NCBI GenBank assembly: GCA_026260175.1 | Contig: JAKCWW010011309.1 | Span: 1 to 20,154, forward strand | Length of the DNA stretch: 20,154 bases | Direction: 5' to 3' | Source of the DNA: Reticulitermes lucifugus | Taxonomy: Eukaryota; Arthropoda; Insecta; Blattodea; Rhinotermitidae | Shown: piece by piece, positions 1 to 10,541 of the stretch | How the letters are laid out: each line of letters opens with the position of its first letter | Numbering within the stretch: position 1 is the stretch's first letter | Program-made: the position numbers and the translations under genes | The notes under the pieces: generated by a model | What the model was told of the DNA's origin: nothing | The model's input: the letters and a program-made list of their open reading frames with translations, nothing else | Database searches by the model: none

Positions 1-3000
1 CATAAAAAATACTGGCCCTAAACAGTAGTGGGAACATAATTTCCTGATTGAAGATAACGAAATATATGCAATAAAATCAGCAGACTCTTCCTTTCCTACT
101 ACCACTCATTTCTCCTCCAACTAAACCTAATTTGAGGGATAAAATATACGTCATACGTATTTCATAATTCTAAGATTACTCTCTCCAACAAATCACTACT
201 GAACTACTAATGCTTGGAAAGCAGATAATAAAATTCCTGAATCTCCTGACAGCAAACATAAGAACGACCAAAATTATTCATAAAAGGGATGTAAATTTTC
301 CACCTCCTTTGTTTAAATATGTTGATATTGGATAAAGGATTTTCCAGCAGAGCTTAGTCCTCTTGATGGAAATGCATTTTCTTGTATGCAGCAGTAGCAG
401 ACTTAAAATAACAATGAAAGTTTTTATGCCACGTAGAAATAACAGACACACATGACAAGCCTTCACAGATAAGTTCTAGGCTTAAGTTAGAGCTTTCCAC
501 TCAGCAGAAGGAGAGAAACAAAATAACAGTGTGAGGCGGACATAAAATTCAAGAAACTTGAAGCAAAAGCCTAATTTTTCTATGGTCAAATTGGTTAAAG
601 ATTAGTGAAGCAAATTTTTCTAAAAATTTCATTTAATCTTTTAAAAGGACTATTTTAAATTTACAAAAAAAGTATTTCTTTTGTTGTAAGATATTTTAAA
701 TATAATTTAAAATTTAATTATTATTTAATTATAATTTAAAAAGGAATGACTCATGTATATAGACCACAAATTATTTTTCAATTAATATAAATGAATTTGT
801 TTCTCACACAATCTTTTATTCGGTAATTTAGGTTGCATATTCGATCAAATCTTTGTAAGTTATTCGATTAAAGCTTTACACGTTTAATGTACGTTTTACG
901 AGCTATTATAAAACGCTATGTTAGCGAATATTTTCTCGTATAAATTTTCAAAATAGTGTAAAATTATAACTCAAAATTGGTTTGGCTTGCGCTGATTACT
1001 GACGCTGCAAAAAATGTGCTTAATTTCATAATACATGACAAATGTGTTTATTGCCAAATACTAAGTATAACACGTGACACATATTAACACACACATATAA
1101 AACAAACCGGGATCCACAAACGTTCCAAAAAACTAGAAGTCGTCAAAAATTCTGGGCGCCAGAAAGGGCACACGAAACAGGTTCCATACCGAGGACCCAT
1201 AATTATTAACCCCCAAAATGTATAATTTATTTGCCCTGGCAAATTCTCACCCGGGATTTGAACACCCTGCAGTAAGCTATACCAGTATACACTTAAAACT
1301 ATTTAAGTTTTATTCTTGTATGCTTCACTTGGCCAGTCGTTTCTTCAAAATAGTGAAAACTCTCAGTGTTGGAGTAAGTAGATTTATTTTACGCAAATAG
1401 CACGCGCATAAACGCACACGTGCCCACACACAAGATGACGCACTATATCGCTATCTTATTCTTGTTACAATCTCATGCAATATGGGCCTTTTTCTCTTTC
1501 CGTGTTAGGTGTTCTTTAACCACTAAGCAAAGTTTAATCTGTAATCCTTCCACATATTTCTATTGTCGATTTAATATCTGTGCTGTGTAAATCATAAAAA
1601 ATACCACACATAAATTAGAATTCGATAAATTTCATTTTTATTTATATACACATACATGTATATAAATTATATCATGTTCTTCAGGCCATATCATATCATA
1701 ACATATATTAGCCTATTGCAAAATCGTTTATATAAACAAACTTCACTGTGTTTCATCATATATATCAATTTAGCTGGTAATAAAGTTTCTTCGGGGGATC
1801 AGCCCTGCAAAATTTCAATGGCATTCAGCGCTCCGACCACCAACTCCGTCTTCGCACGATTGAGCATAGTAGATGGACGACTGACTGGTCATACAGTATA
1901 GTCGCCGACAAAGCTGCAAATACTTCCAGATAATTTATTATGCTTCAAAATGTATATAACTGGATCAACTAGTTGAATCTGACTCCAGTAAGCAGATTAC
2001 TTCATATGAATTAGACAATGCCTCAAACTAAATGAATAATTCCGCTGTGTGGATTCCTTGTTGAGAGGTTGGCAGTCGTTCAGTCTGATCAGGAGTAACA
2101 AATAATTCCAGAGTGTAGGGTCCTGCTAGAAGAGCTGATACTTGCAAATGGCGTGGAGAAATTTTCTAATTTATGTGTAATTCAAGGATATCTTACCTTA
2201 TTTACAATACCAACTACTGGACAACGTTATCTGCATCAAGCTACTCCATAGCATTAAATACTGCCTTTTTGAAAACAACTTTAATATTATCTTCTTATGT
2301 ACGCTGTCTGCATATGAACATTTCCCTGCAGAATTTTCAAAATGAATTATTAAAAGCATGGCACATTTCTCCCGTAATATGCTACGTTCCTCGCCCACCA
2401 CATCTTCCTCTATTTCTTGAATAATATAAATTAAGAAATTTCTCTGTGTCGCACCTTCCCGAGCTGAAAGTTTTGCGTCAATCTTTCTTCGACGTTTCGA
2501 CTGCTGGGAATTTTATAAAAGCAGAGACTTTTTACCAATTTCAGCTTCCTTGTGGAATATAAATATATGATCCAATTTACCGGGAGTGCGCGAATGCCGT
2601 TGACAAAGTAGCTCCATCCGTCAGCTGTTTGAGAGCAACAGTTTTTTCGACTTATTGCATTTGACACGCAGAAACTGAAACAGAAGGTAAAAGGAGAGTC
2701 TGTGGCCCCTGGGAGAAGCTGCAATTACAGCCATGACAAGAAAACAAAACGAAAATAGTTACTCCTGGATATTCCGCTCCAGATATCCCAATCCAGACTT
2801 CTCGAATACGAAGGATTAGTGGCAGTAATAACGAAACTCAGTAAACGCAAAACAAATCTTTTGAAATGGGTCATCTTCTCTGTGAGCCATGGCTTCAGAG
2901 TTCACTGACAGCACGTCCAATTCCCTTATTAGTTACTGCACTCACTATTTCTTCATTTTATCGAAATTCGCATTTTTTTTTGTACACAGCGTCGATGTGA

Positions 3001-3785
3001 GGGGAATGGTGAAGTGTCGAAAAGGAAGAAAAAAACTATATCCTGTATCACAGCAATATACTATATTTCGTCTACTCAGACGAACTGAACTAAAAGAGGA
3101 AGTCAGAGAGACCCCTCCTTGGCGTATAATCAAACCTGGCAACTTCCTGTAAAGACTCAGATAATCCTAACGACACAACAGCAGCGATTTGTGTTTGTAT
3201 GAATTGTGTAGCTAAAGGTAAAAAACGACTGATTTTAATATGCCGAATTTTATTGAATGGATATTGAAATCATAAATGATCTTATGTGACTGTAAATAAA
3301 GTATGCAGGTTTGATGTTAAAACTTTATGTGTTCTTTGCCGATACGGAGAAACTGAATGGGTACTGAATGTTCGTACCTATATACTAATCGACACTGTGG
3401 TGTGTACTAGAAAATTGTGACACTTATTCGCACCGCTGTGAAAACCTGAAATCTGGCACTGTACTCATGCTGATATGACATGGCTCCGAACTGGATACTT
3501 TGTTGCATTCTATATCTTTTACTTAAATCTTGAACGCATTTGTGACAGAGAAAGCTTTATTTCTTGCAGTTCCTATACGAAAATTTAATAAAATCCAATT
3601 AAACATTACAGATTCCATTGTGCAGTTACACTAAATAACACATTCTTTCTTAAAATCCTTGGTTTCCTATTTAATGAATACTGGCGTTTACCATAAAATA
3701 TGGAGCGTGAAACATTTTTAAACAATGTATTGTATTTTACTGCAAGAAAAATTAGTTTACCTTTCCTTTAAAACAAGATTTTATT
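1..3785. other. Non-coding AT-rich stretch, no gene recognised
   Basis: Reading frames here are all under 100 codons, overlap on both strands and show no domain or motif I recognise. The DNA around 660-740 is low-complexity A/T with quasi-palindromic TTTAAAT/ATTTAAA blocks. A tRNA-like B-box motif lies near 1250-1270 on the minus strand and is listed separately. I see no exon with plausible flanking splice sites. Intron or intergenic DNA are equally possible. Confidence 0.6.
1253..1270 (-). repeat. Possible relic of a tRNA-derived SINE (B-box motif only)
   Basis: On the minus strand this reads GGTGTTCAAATCCCGGG, which matches the RNA polymerase III B box (GGTTCRANTCC) apart from an extra TG. 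It shares the 13-mer GTGTTCAAATCCC with the complete SINE at 15799-16059. I cannot see a convincing A box at the right distance, nor a poly-A tail or target duplication. It may be an old SINE remnant or chance. Confidence 0.2.
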
Positions 3786-3802
3786 TATATATATATATAT
3801 AT
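3786..3802. repeat. (TA)n microsatellite
   Basis: A run of about eight TA dinucleotides in otherwise AT-rich DNA. It is a simple repeat with no sign of function. Confidence 0.85.
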
Positions 3803-5650
3803 CCCTTTGTCCTAGATCATCAATGCTTTAATTTATTCTGTATACTTGTTTTAATAATTATGCTTACTATACATATACGAAAAATTCTTCCTTCCAAATA
3901 AAATTAACGTTCCGTACTGAATGAGATCCATACAAAATGAACTATAACAATCTTGCAACAAGACACGTATAAAGTTTGAATTGAGTCTATTATCCCCCTA
4001 ATACAGCATTTTTTTATATTCGTACTGCATAATGATGTAGACTTTACTAGAAACATAGAGCGGGGGTGGGGGGAAGAAACCGTGGAATCGAATGAAATGA
4101 GAGAGATGGAAAATAAATGAACAAAGCCGAGAAACAAGAGAAAGGAAATAAAGTGTAAAGTAGCCATGGCTGAGGACACTAGCAGGACTCCTCTATTGTT
4201 ACGATTTTCAACAAACCTTTTTTTTTCTCTCAAAAGTATAGTATGGGGTTTCTAGTGGTAGGGTAGAATGAGCCGAACAAAAGGTACCCCGCCCCCAATA
4301 AGCCTGGCTGCAGCTCACCAACTCTTGCTCATAATTCACCTACTTCATTCTCGCTCTTTCGTCGACTCTTTAGCTTTCCAGTTTCGGTAAGCTATGTTAC
4401 ATTAGGTCTTGGCTAACAGACGCAAACTCTTAAGCAATGGAAGAAGAGTTTAAGCACAAAATAATACCTTTTACCCTACAGTAATTTGTCTACGTTAGTG
4501 ATACCAACATAATGCTAAGAAAGGCGCAGGCCGACTCTTTAATTCATGAGAGTAGATGCTTCGGCATCTTATCTACACAAGGCACTCTTCCAACTTGACT
4601 TGGCTAATGAACAAAGCCATGCACTGTACAGGAAGTTAAATGTTCAGTTATCTAAAAGTGTATGCACTGTGGAAGTATCTGAACGCCTGAGGGAAAGCAC
4701 AAGAGTTTGCCTATGTTAACCAGGTTCCGGGCAGAGAATCTAATCCAGAACCACCCGAATCAGAACCAGTAATGCACCACTATACATGGGCATAACAAGG
4801 AACGTTGCAAGGAAATGTTTTATGTACAGGACATTCCGCTTAAAATCGGCAGGCTTTTTTTATTTCGCCGTGCAAACGGGCCGGTTTTAAGTCGCATATT
4901 CTGTATATGTATATTATATATATTATTTTATCTGACAATTGTCGCTGTCAGCTGGCGTAACTTAAAAAAGTTAACTTACAATGAACACCGCGTTTGTCAT
5001 ATGTGAGACACACCTGCTCCTTCTTTAGGTACAGTAATTAAAATCCTAATATTAGCTAATAATCTAATTAGCTAATAAGCCACGATTATCGGAAAATTTT
5101 AATAGCCGCCCGACATGCGCTGCCTGCTGTCAAGGGTACCGGTCTTAGTGAAGAATAATGCGAATTGTCGGATAAAATAATGTCCCTATAGTCGGCTCCT
5201 CTAAAATTAAATCTCGCAACGTAAGAGCATATAGATAACCACATTATACATTCTCCGCTCCTAAATGTGGCAGATGCATGAGCCGAGGTAAACGTAATTT
5301 ATGTACTGAGTAAGAAATTTGAAACGATCAAATAATTTGCAATTTACTTTCTGCGTTTCAGTTCACCTCACTTATTCAATTTTGATGACTTGAATAATTT
5401 CCACAGAAAACAAGGCACTCACACACAAACAAGGAATTTAAGAGAACAGTTATAAAAATGTAAGTTTCTTTCAAGTTCAAATAAATACAGATTTTTAAAT
5501 GAACTCTGCAACTGACTGTGCTTCTTACTCAGTCGACAATGGAGGTTGCACATTCCATGGCACAATTACTGCGAAACAGGGTTCAGACCTGCCAAATAGC
5601 AAAAACCTTATTCTTGCTCAACAACAAAAATCTTAATGTTATCATTCATG
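3803..5650. other. Non-coding stretch, no gene recognised
   Basis: The longest open frame is 109 codons on the minus strand (3904-4233). It has no recognisable domain and only a chance-looking hydrophobic run. The short direct repeat ATTAGCTAATAA occurs at 5051-5062 and 5067-5078. I see no RNA gene or transposon boundary. Confidence 0.55.
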
Positions 5651-5724
5651 ATATTATTATTATTATCATCTTCATAATGATCATTTTCATTATCGTCACC
5701 ATATTATCATCATCATGATCATGG
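5651..5724. repeat. Imperfect ATT/ATC trinucleotide microsatellite
   Basis: The run ATTATTATTATTATCATC continues with interrupted CAT/ATC/ATT units to about 5724. The open frames across it on both strands are translations of the repeat (runs of isoleucine) and should not be taken as genes. Confidence 0.8.
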
Positions 5725-6534
5725 CAATATAAAACAAAATTCTTTGATGTTTCTGGGAATTCCTTGTGCCTTGAAAATTTTATACAGCTACTGGAGAAAT
5801 TCCGTGTTTTAGAATTATGAAACCCGCTGTTCCTTACGGCTCCACAAAAGAAGCAAGAGTTATTTGAATTGAAAATATTAGAAACTATATGCCTTTTTAT
5901 AGCAGAACACATCAATATGAAGAGCCATTCAAGGAAAACTTAGTTTTAAATATAGAAAATATTCTCTTTTAGCACAGAACAAATAAGAGACCCACCAAAT
6001 CCCGAGTACCGAAAAGTTGATGTTACCCTTCTTCTGAGACATAACGCTGGTTCGCTGGATAATCTTAGCTATAGGTTTCGAAAGAATAAACTCCCATCAC
6101 CTTCATCGGCTAAAGGTCTTGGAACAGCCAAACATTGAAAACGAAGAAATGACGTTCCTTCGAAATGTCGGAATCAGTTTTTCTTGTGACGCAGTGTCAT
6201 ACCCCAGAGGGTAGGAATCTGCAGCTACACCGCTGTAAAAATCTCAAAACTCGTAGAGAAATATTTGTAAACTGATACACGCACACGGTTTATTAAAACA
6301 AAACTTCTATGAATTCATCACTAACTTTGTGTGGGTTATCATTTTAGCCAATAAATAATAATTCATATTTGGTGTGAGTTTGATGTCTACGTCTTGTTTT
6401 CAAGTCATTTAAGACAAAATAACCTTCTGAGAGGAACCTGCGTACATACAATTTTGTAACCATTTGCTAAACTCTTGGAAGACAAAATTCTTTTTTTATA
6501 CGTAGCGTGGAATTCTGTGTAAACAAAAAATCTG
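5725..6534. other. Non-coding stretch, no gene recognised
   Basis: No open frame of note and no recognised RNA or repeat. This segment leads up to the left arm of the inverted-repeat element at 6535. Confidence 0.5.
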
Positions 6535-6698
6535 TTAATTAACAACTTCATTCCAACAAAAGCACTGCACTTAATGCATCAAATTGGATGCATTGAGGAT
6601 TGTGAACTCTCGACGGCACAGGAAGAGCAGAAACGTACATAGGGACAGCAAACACTAATACAGTGTAGTGCATTTGTTGGAATGAAGTAGTTAATTAA
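6535..6698. mobile_element. MITE-like non-autonomous DNA transposon with 37-bp inverted repeats
   Basis: The left arm (6535-6571) and the reverse complement of the right arm (6662-6698) match at 34 of 37 positions. Both begin TTAATTAAC, followed by ACTTCATTCCAACAAA and GCACT. The element is about 164 bp and has no coding capacity. These are the usual traits of a miniature inverted-repeat transposable element. The outer TTAATTAA makes the target duplication ambiguous: TTAA would suggest a piggyBac-like mobiliser, TA a Tc1/mariner-like one. The interior contains a second near-palindrome at 6573-6594 (AATGCATC, six-base spacer, GATGCATT). The high arm identity suggests limited decay since insertion. 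I do not recognise the family. Confidence 0.7.
6573..6594. repeat. Internal perfect 8-bp stem inverted repeat within the MITE-like element
   Basis: AATGCATC and GATGCATT are exact reverse complements separated by AAATTG. In the folded element this would form a side hairpin next to the base of the long terminal stem. Confidence 0.7.
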
Positions 6699-9243
6699 TT
6701 ATTGAAATGCACGGTCTATATAAAATAAAAAATTCTGTCCTTTATCTTAGCTCATATTCAGAAAAGACGAAGAAAATAAAAAACTAGTCATTGTTAAATA
6801 AGTTCAGAACGACTCGAAATGACAAACAAATAAGATTAACAATCCTTTAAGATTTAACGTTTCCTTAATATACTTCACCATTATTTTCCACAACTGGAAA
6901 ACTTGAAAACATAATGACATTTATAAAGACACGAGTTCTTCTTATGTAAAATATTATAAGGAAATATTCCGTTACAATAACTTTTCAGCGGTTTCATTTG
7001 TCATAGACATAAATGCAGAGAAACTTTCACGTTTACTGTATCGCAGCCATTTCTCTAACAAGTTCAGTAAGTTCTGTTTGCCTCCTCATCCACATGCTTC
7101 GTTGTCAGAAAGCAACAACAGAAACTTCTCGTTCCACTAAACTGCACACTTTACATAGTTGATATGATGAAACAAATTTATTTAAATCAAGGTAAATTAA
7201 CAATTACGAAAACTGAAATAATGTACTTAGAAAAGCAGTGGCTACAACAATTTATGAGCGTATGAAAGATCGAAATTATCCGGTGTAGTAAGAAAATTAT
7301 TTCTTAACACACAGTTGTTTTTTATTATTTGTTGTGAAAAGAATTGTTGTAAGTTAAGAAAAAAAGAATACTTGATTTTGAAAGGTTTCATTTACAGCTT
7401 TCATCTTCTTTACCTATTTGCCTTTTGACAGACATTAGATTATGTATTTCAAAATTACAACAATACAGAGGTCCAAAAAAGCGGGAAAAGACAAAGACAG
7501 CCATTTTGATAGTTACTTCACATATTAAAATTTGTATAACGAACTAATTTCTCAACTTATCTTTACTCTTTTAACTTCCACTACGGACTAAGTGAATGAA
7601 GTGTAGCCTGGTATATTCCCCCTCTGATCTGATTGGAAGTCCTCGGGAAGAAAACTTATGCAATGTTAGTGTTTCTAAACGAGGGATAGGACAAAGAAAA
7701 ATGAGGATAAATGAATATAAAATAATTCCTGGGTCTTATTCATATATACGTAAATACTGGGAAGATTACCTACTGTATGGATGATTCCAGTAGATTCCGC
7801 ACTAAACTGTGCCAAGTTTATGATCAACATTGAACACCAAGATTATTAGTTGTTTAGTTACCGTTATTAATAATTATTATCATTATTATTACTGTTAGAT
7901 TATTATAATGCGCACCACAATACTTCATTTGTTCTTCGAAGAAATTATCTATGGTTTTTGACAATCAAAATTCTGTGTACGGCACATGAATACGACGTGC
8001 GCATTTCTTCTTATCTTGTCTTCTTACGTGTCATCGAAAGACTAAGATTTCTTACATAAATCGTAGGAGAATAGATTAATTTTAATTGCATTTACAAGTT
8101 AATTAATCCTTTGTTATTAGCAACAAGCGTGTAAGGGTAGACACATTTGGTAAATTTTTACTGAAAGCTTGTAGTAATGCCGCTGTTGCTTGAAAGCTAT
8201 GAGTCACTTCTCGTGTTATACTTTCATGTTAACTATTTATATCTTTGTAAGCCATCAGGCAAACTGAAACTCTCAGAAGTGCTCATAGTGATTGTGATAA
8301 TAGGATTAAAAGCAGTGATGAAATATGCATACAAATACGCATTCCCTGATAATTCAATGATAAAGCAAAGCCTATAGCTAAAAACACATCGCTTACACGT
8401 AGTGAACGAACCCGCCGAAATCAATTCAAAATTAAGCGTAAATGTGAAGTCCGCTAATTCCTAAGTTAACGTACCTCAGAACTTACCGGTCATTAAATAT
8501 TTATGTGGAAGATAACTTATTATTTGTCAAACAATTTTTCATTATCAGTAAATTTCGTATAATCGAAGGAGATTGTTGCCTCCTAATTCTCTTGTGTCTA
8601 ATGTAAATATAGTTTGATTCAATGTGTGGTAGAATATGTCATTTCACAATATTTTAGGTATATGCGATAAAAAATATCAAACATCTGTACGTAAAAACCG
8701 TTATCAAATATCTTTCATTTGTATGACCTGCAGGTTGTTGTTAACATCTAAATAAACAACACAGAATATATATTGCGTTCAGAACAACTAGATTTAATGT
8801 CTAATCATACACTACATGTTTCTGTCCTTAGACCATCACCAGTTGTGCCATTTAAGAAGGCTCTGTGCAAGGTAAAAGTGAAAACGTTTGTGATATCTCC
8901 CAAAATATGGAATAATATGCGAGTAATTATTAAAATGTATATTATAACTTGTACATGTTAAATTTGTTAACATTTGACACATTTAATCTTACAGCTCACA
9001 CACAAGTTTTATATTAAAATACCTAGAATTATTGTGTGTAGACTATACATTAGGGCTAAATATAAGTTCCGACATTCATTGACAGAATCTACTAGGCAAA
9101 ACACTCGTAATAACTTGGTTAATTCCAACATAAAGCACTTGGTTTTTGGTTGAAGCCACGACCTGAAATCAAGTGAAAGAAACTTGACCGACTCGCTCAT
9201 GAGCAGAGCAACATATTTTCTGCTATAAAGTCTTCATCCTTTA
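6699..9243. other. Non-coding AT-rich stretch, no gene recognised
   Basis: Only short open frames (62-66 codons) with no recognisable domain. An ATT-rich simple-repeat patch lies at about 7864-7907. No transposon ends or RNA genes are visible before the mariner element. Confidence 0.55.
7864..7907. repeat. ATT-rich imperfect microsatellite
   Basis: TTATTAATAATTATTATCATTATTATT-type sequence, interrupted and not a pure array. Confidence 0.7.
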
Positions 9244-9395
9244 TATGTGGGTCGTTCAAATTTAAACGAGAATTTAGTTCCCTCTCGAGCACAAAAGAAC
9301 TTGAACGTGCTTGCGGTGACAAGTTATGACATGTTTGAACTTGCAACCCGCACTACTCTGGTCCGTCTCCACCTCAACCATTAGGTGCAATCAAG

Positions 9396-10464
9396 ATGGC
9401 AATGCAAGCAGTAACCAACAGTGTTGCGCAGCGCATAATTATCAAATTTCTCACGAAGGAAGGTATCATTCCTTCTGAAATCTTTACCAGGCTTCAAGCA
9501 CAGTTTGGGGATGAATGTTTGTCACAGCCAAGGGTGTTCAGTTGGGCGAAATCATTTCGAAAAGGACGAGACCGTGTTGAAAATGAACCTGACGCACGGC
9601 GACTAAGAACTTCTGTCAATCCAGAAAACTTGTTGAAAATTGGTAAAATTATTCGGGCTAATCGTCGCGTAACTGTTCTTGAACTGTCACCGGAAGTAGG
9701 AGTAGGGAGTGTTGAAGGAATTCTGCACAATGAGTTGAAAGTCAGTAAAGTGAACGCAAGGTGGGTCCCACGGCTCCTGTCCCCGGAGCACAAGGAAAGA
9801 CGTTTAGTGGCCGTTACTAAACTTTTGCAACGATACGAGATAGAAGGAGCCGAATTTTTGGACACAATTGTGACCTGTGATGAGACCTGGGTCCACTACT
9901 TCACTCTGGAATCAAAAAGAGCAAGCAAGCAGTGCAAACACACCCATTCTCCACCCCCCCCCCCACCAACAAAGAGAAAGCAATTTTTTCAGCGGGGAAG
10001 ACATGACTGCTGTGTTCTGGGATTCAAAGGGTATCATTCACCTAGACTTTCTCACTGGTCAAAAAACCATCAATGCGCAGTACTATTCAACTCTCCTGAA
10101 TGAAAAAGTGATGTCGGCAATCCGCTTGAAGCGAAGGAAAATGCAGGATTCAATTTGCTTCCTCCAGGACAACGTTCATCCTCTCACTGCGGCTTTAACG
10201 ATGGCAACTCTACTGAAACTGAAGTGGGATGTCCTGCCTCATACACCGTACAGTCCAGACTTAGCTGCATCTGATTATCATTTGTTTGGACCAATGAAGA
10301 GGGTTTTATGAGGAAAGAGATTCCGGAATAATGATGAGGTCATTGCAGCTGTGCAAACTTGGATACACAAACAACGGAAAACCTTTTTTGAAACTGGAAT
10401 TAAGAAGCTTCCAGAACGTTGGCACAAGTGTATGGCAGTCAACAGGGACTACATTGAAAAGTAG
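9396..10464 (+). pseudogene. Mariner-family transposase, frameshifted and with a premature stop
   Basis: The product would be a cut-and-paste DNA transposase acting in the nucleus on mariner inverted repeats. The first frame (from ATG 9396) gives an N-terminal helix-turn-helix DNA-binding region (about residues 10-115, with IIKFLTKEG and NRRVTVLELSPEVG). The linker motif WVPRLL follows at residues 123-128, then CDETWVHYF with the first catalytic Asp at residue 162 (codon 9879-9881). The reading frame then shifts by one base, probably in the 11-C run at 9954-9964. The second frame continues with FWDSKGI, FLQDN (second Asp, codon 10168-10170) and YSPDLAASDYHLF (third Asp, codon 10273-10275). 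The last two Asp have 34 residues between them, the mariner DD34D spacing. A TGA at 10309-10311 interrupts the frame, and the natural stop is TAG 10462-10464 after DYIEK. Other decay includes QDNVHPL where mariners usually have QDNARPH, and Cys for the usual Trp at residue 180. The general type resembles the mariner domain of SETMAR-like proteins. Confidence 0.93.
9954..9964 (+). repeat. Run of 11 C inside the mariner transposase frame
   Basis: A homopolymer of 11 cytosines falls in the HTHSPPP region of the transposase. Here the sensible protein frame changes from that starting at 9396 to the frame one base later. A length change in the run is the simplest cause of the frameshift. A sequencing or assembly error in the homopolymer is equally possible. 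Confidence 0.75.
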
Positions 10465-10541
10465 TGTGTAATACTTTTCCATTTTATTGTGAATAATTTT
10501 TTTAGAAACGAATTGTCGTTTGAATTTGAACGACCTTAGTA

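Larger units (their letters stand above)
9246..10539 (+). mobile_element. Full-length degenerate mariner transposon (DD34D)
   Basis: This 1,294-bp segment has both terminal inverted repeats and a single transposase frame, the standard size and layout of an insect mariner. The left end carries GGTCGTTCAAATTTAAACGA (9250 on). The reverse complement of the right end carries GGTCGTTCAAATTCAAACGA (ending at 10535), with one mismatch in that core and good pairing for about 27 bp. The outermost few bases differ between the ends. TA at 9244-9245 and TA at 10540-10541 lie at equal distance outside the two repeats, as expected for a mariner TA duplication. The transposase is broken, so the copy cannot move itself. 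Its inverted repeats might still be recognised by an active relative. Confidence 0.93.

Noticed and set aside
2889..3152. Overlapping 87- and 65-codon frames on opposite strands
   Set aside because: Both are short, mutually overlapping and without motifs; they are typical chance frames.
3904..4233. 109-codon minus-strand frame with a hydrophobic stretch
   Set aside because: No recognisable domain, the T-rich composition explains the hydrophobic run, and there are no supporting splice or promoter signals.
6100..6180. GAAATGTCGG-like phrase, and a GACGTTTCGACTG phrase near 2490, considered as retroelement motifs
   Set aside because: I could not connect either to a longer homologous stretch, protein relic or element boundary.
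9494..9865. 123-codon open frame on the minus strand
   Set aside because: It lies wholly within the mariner transposase on the opposite strand, which has clear family motifs. The minus frame has none and is a shadow.
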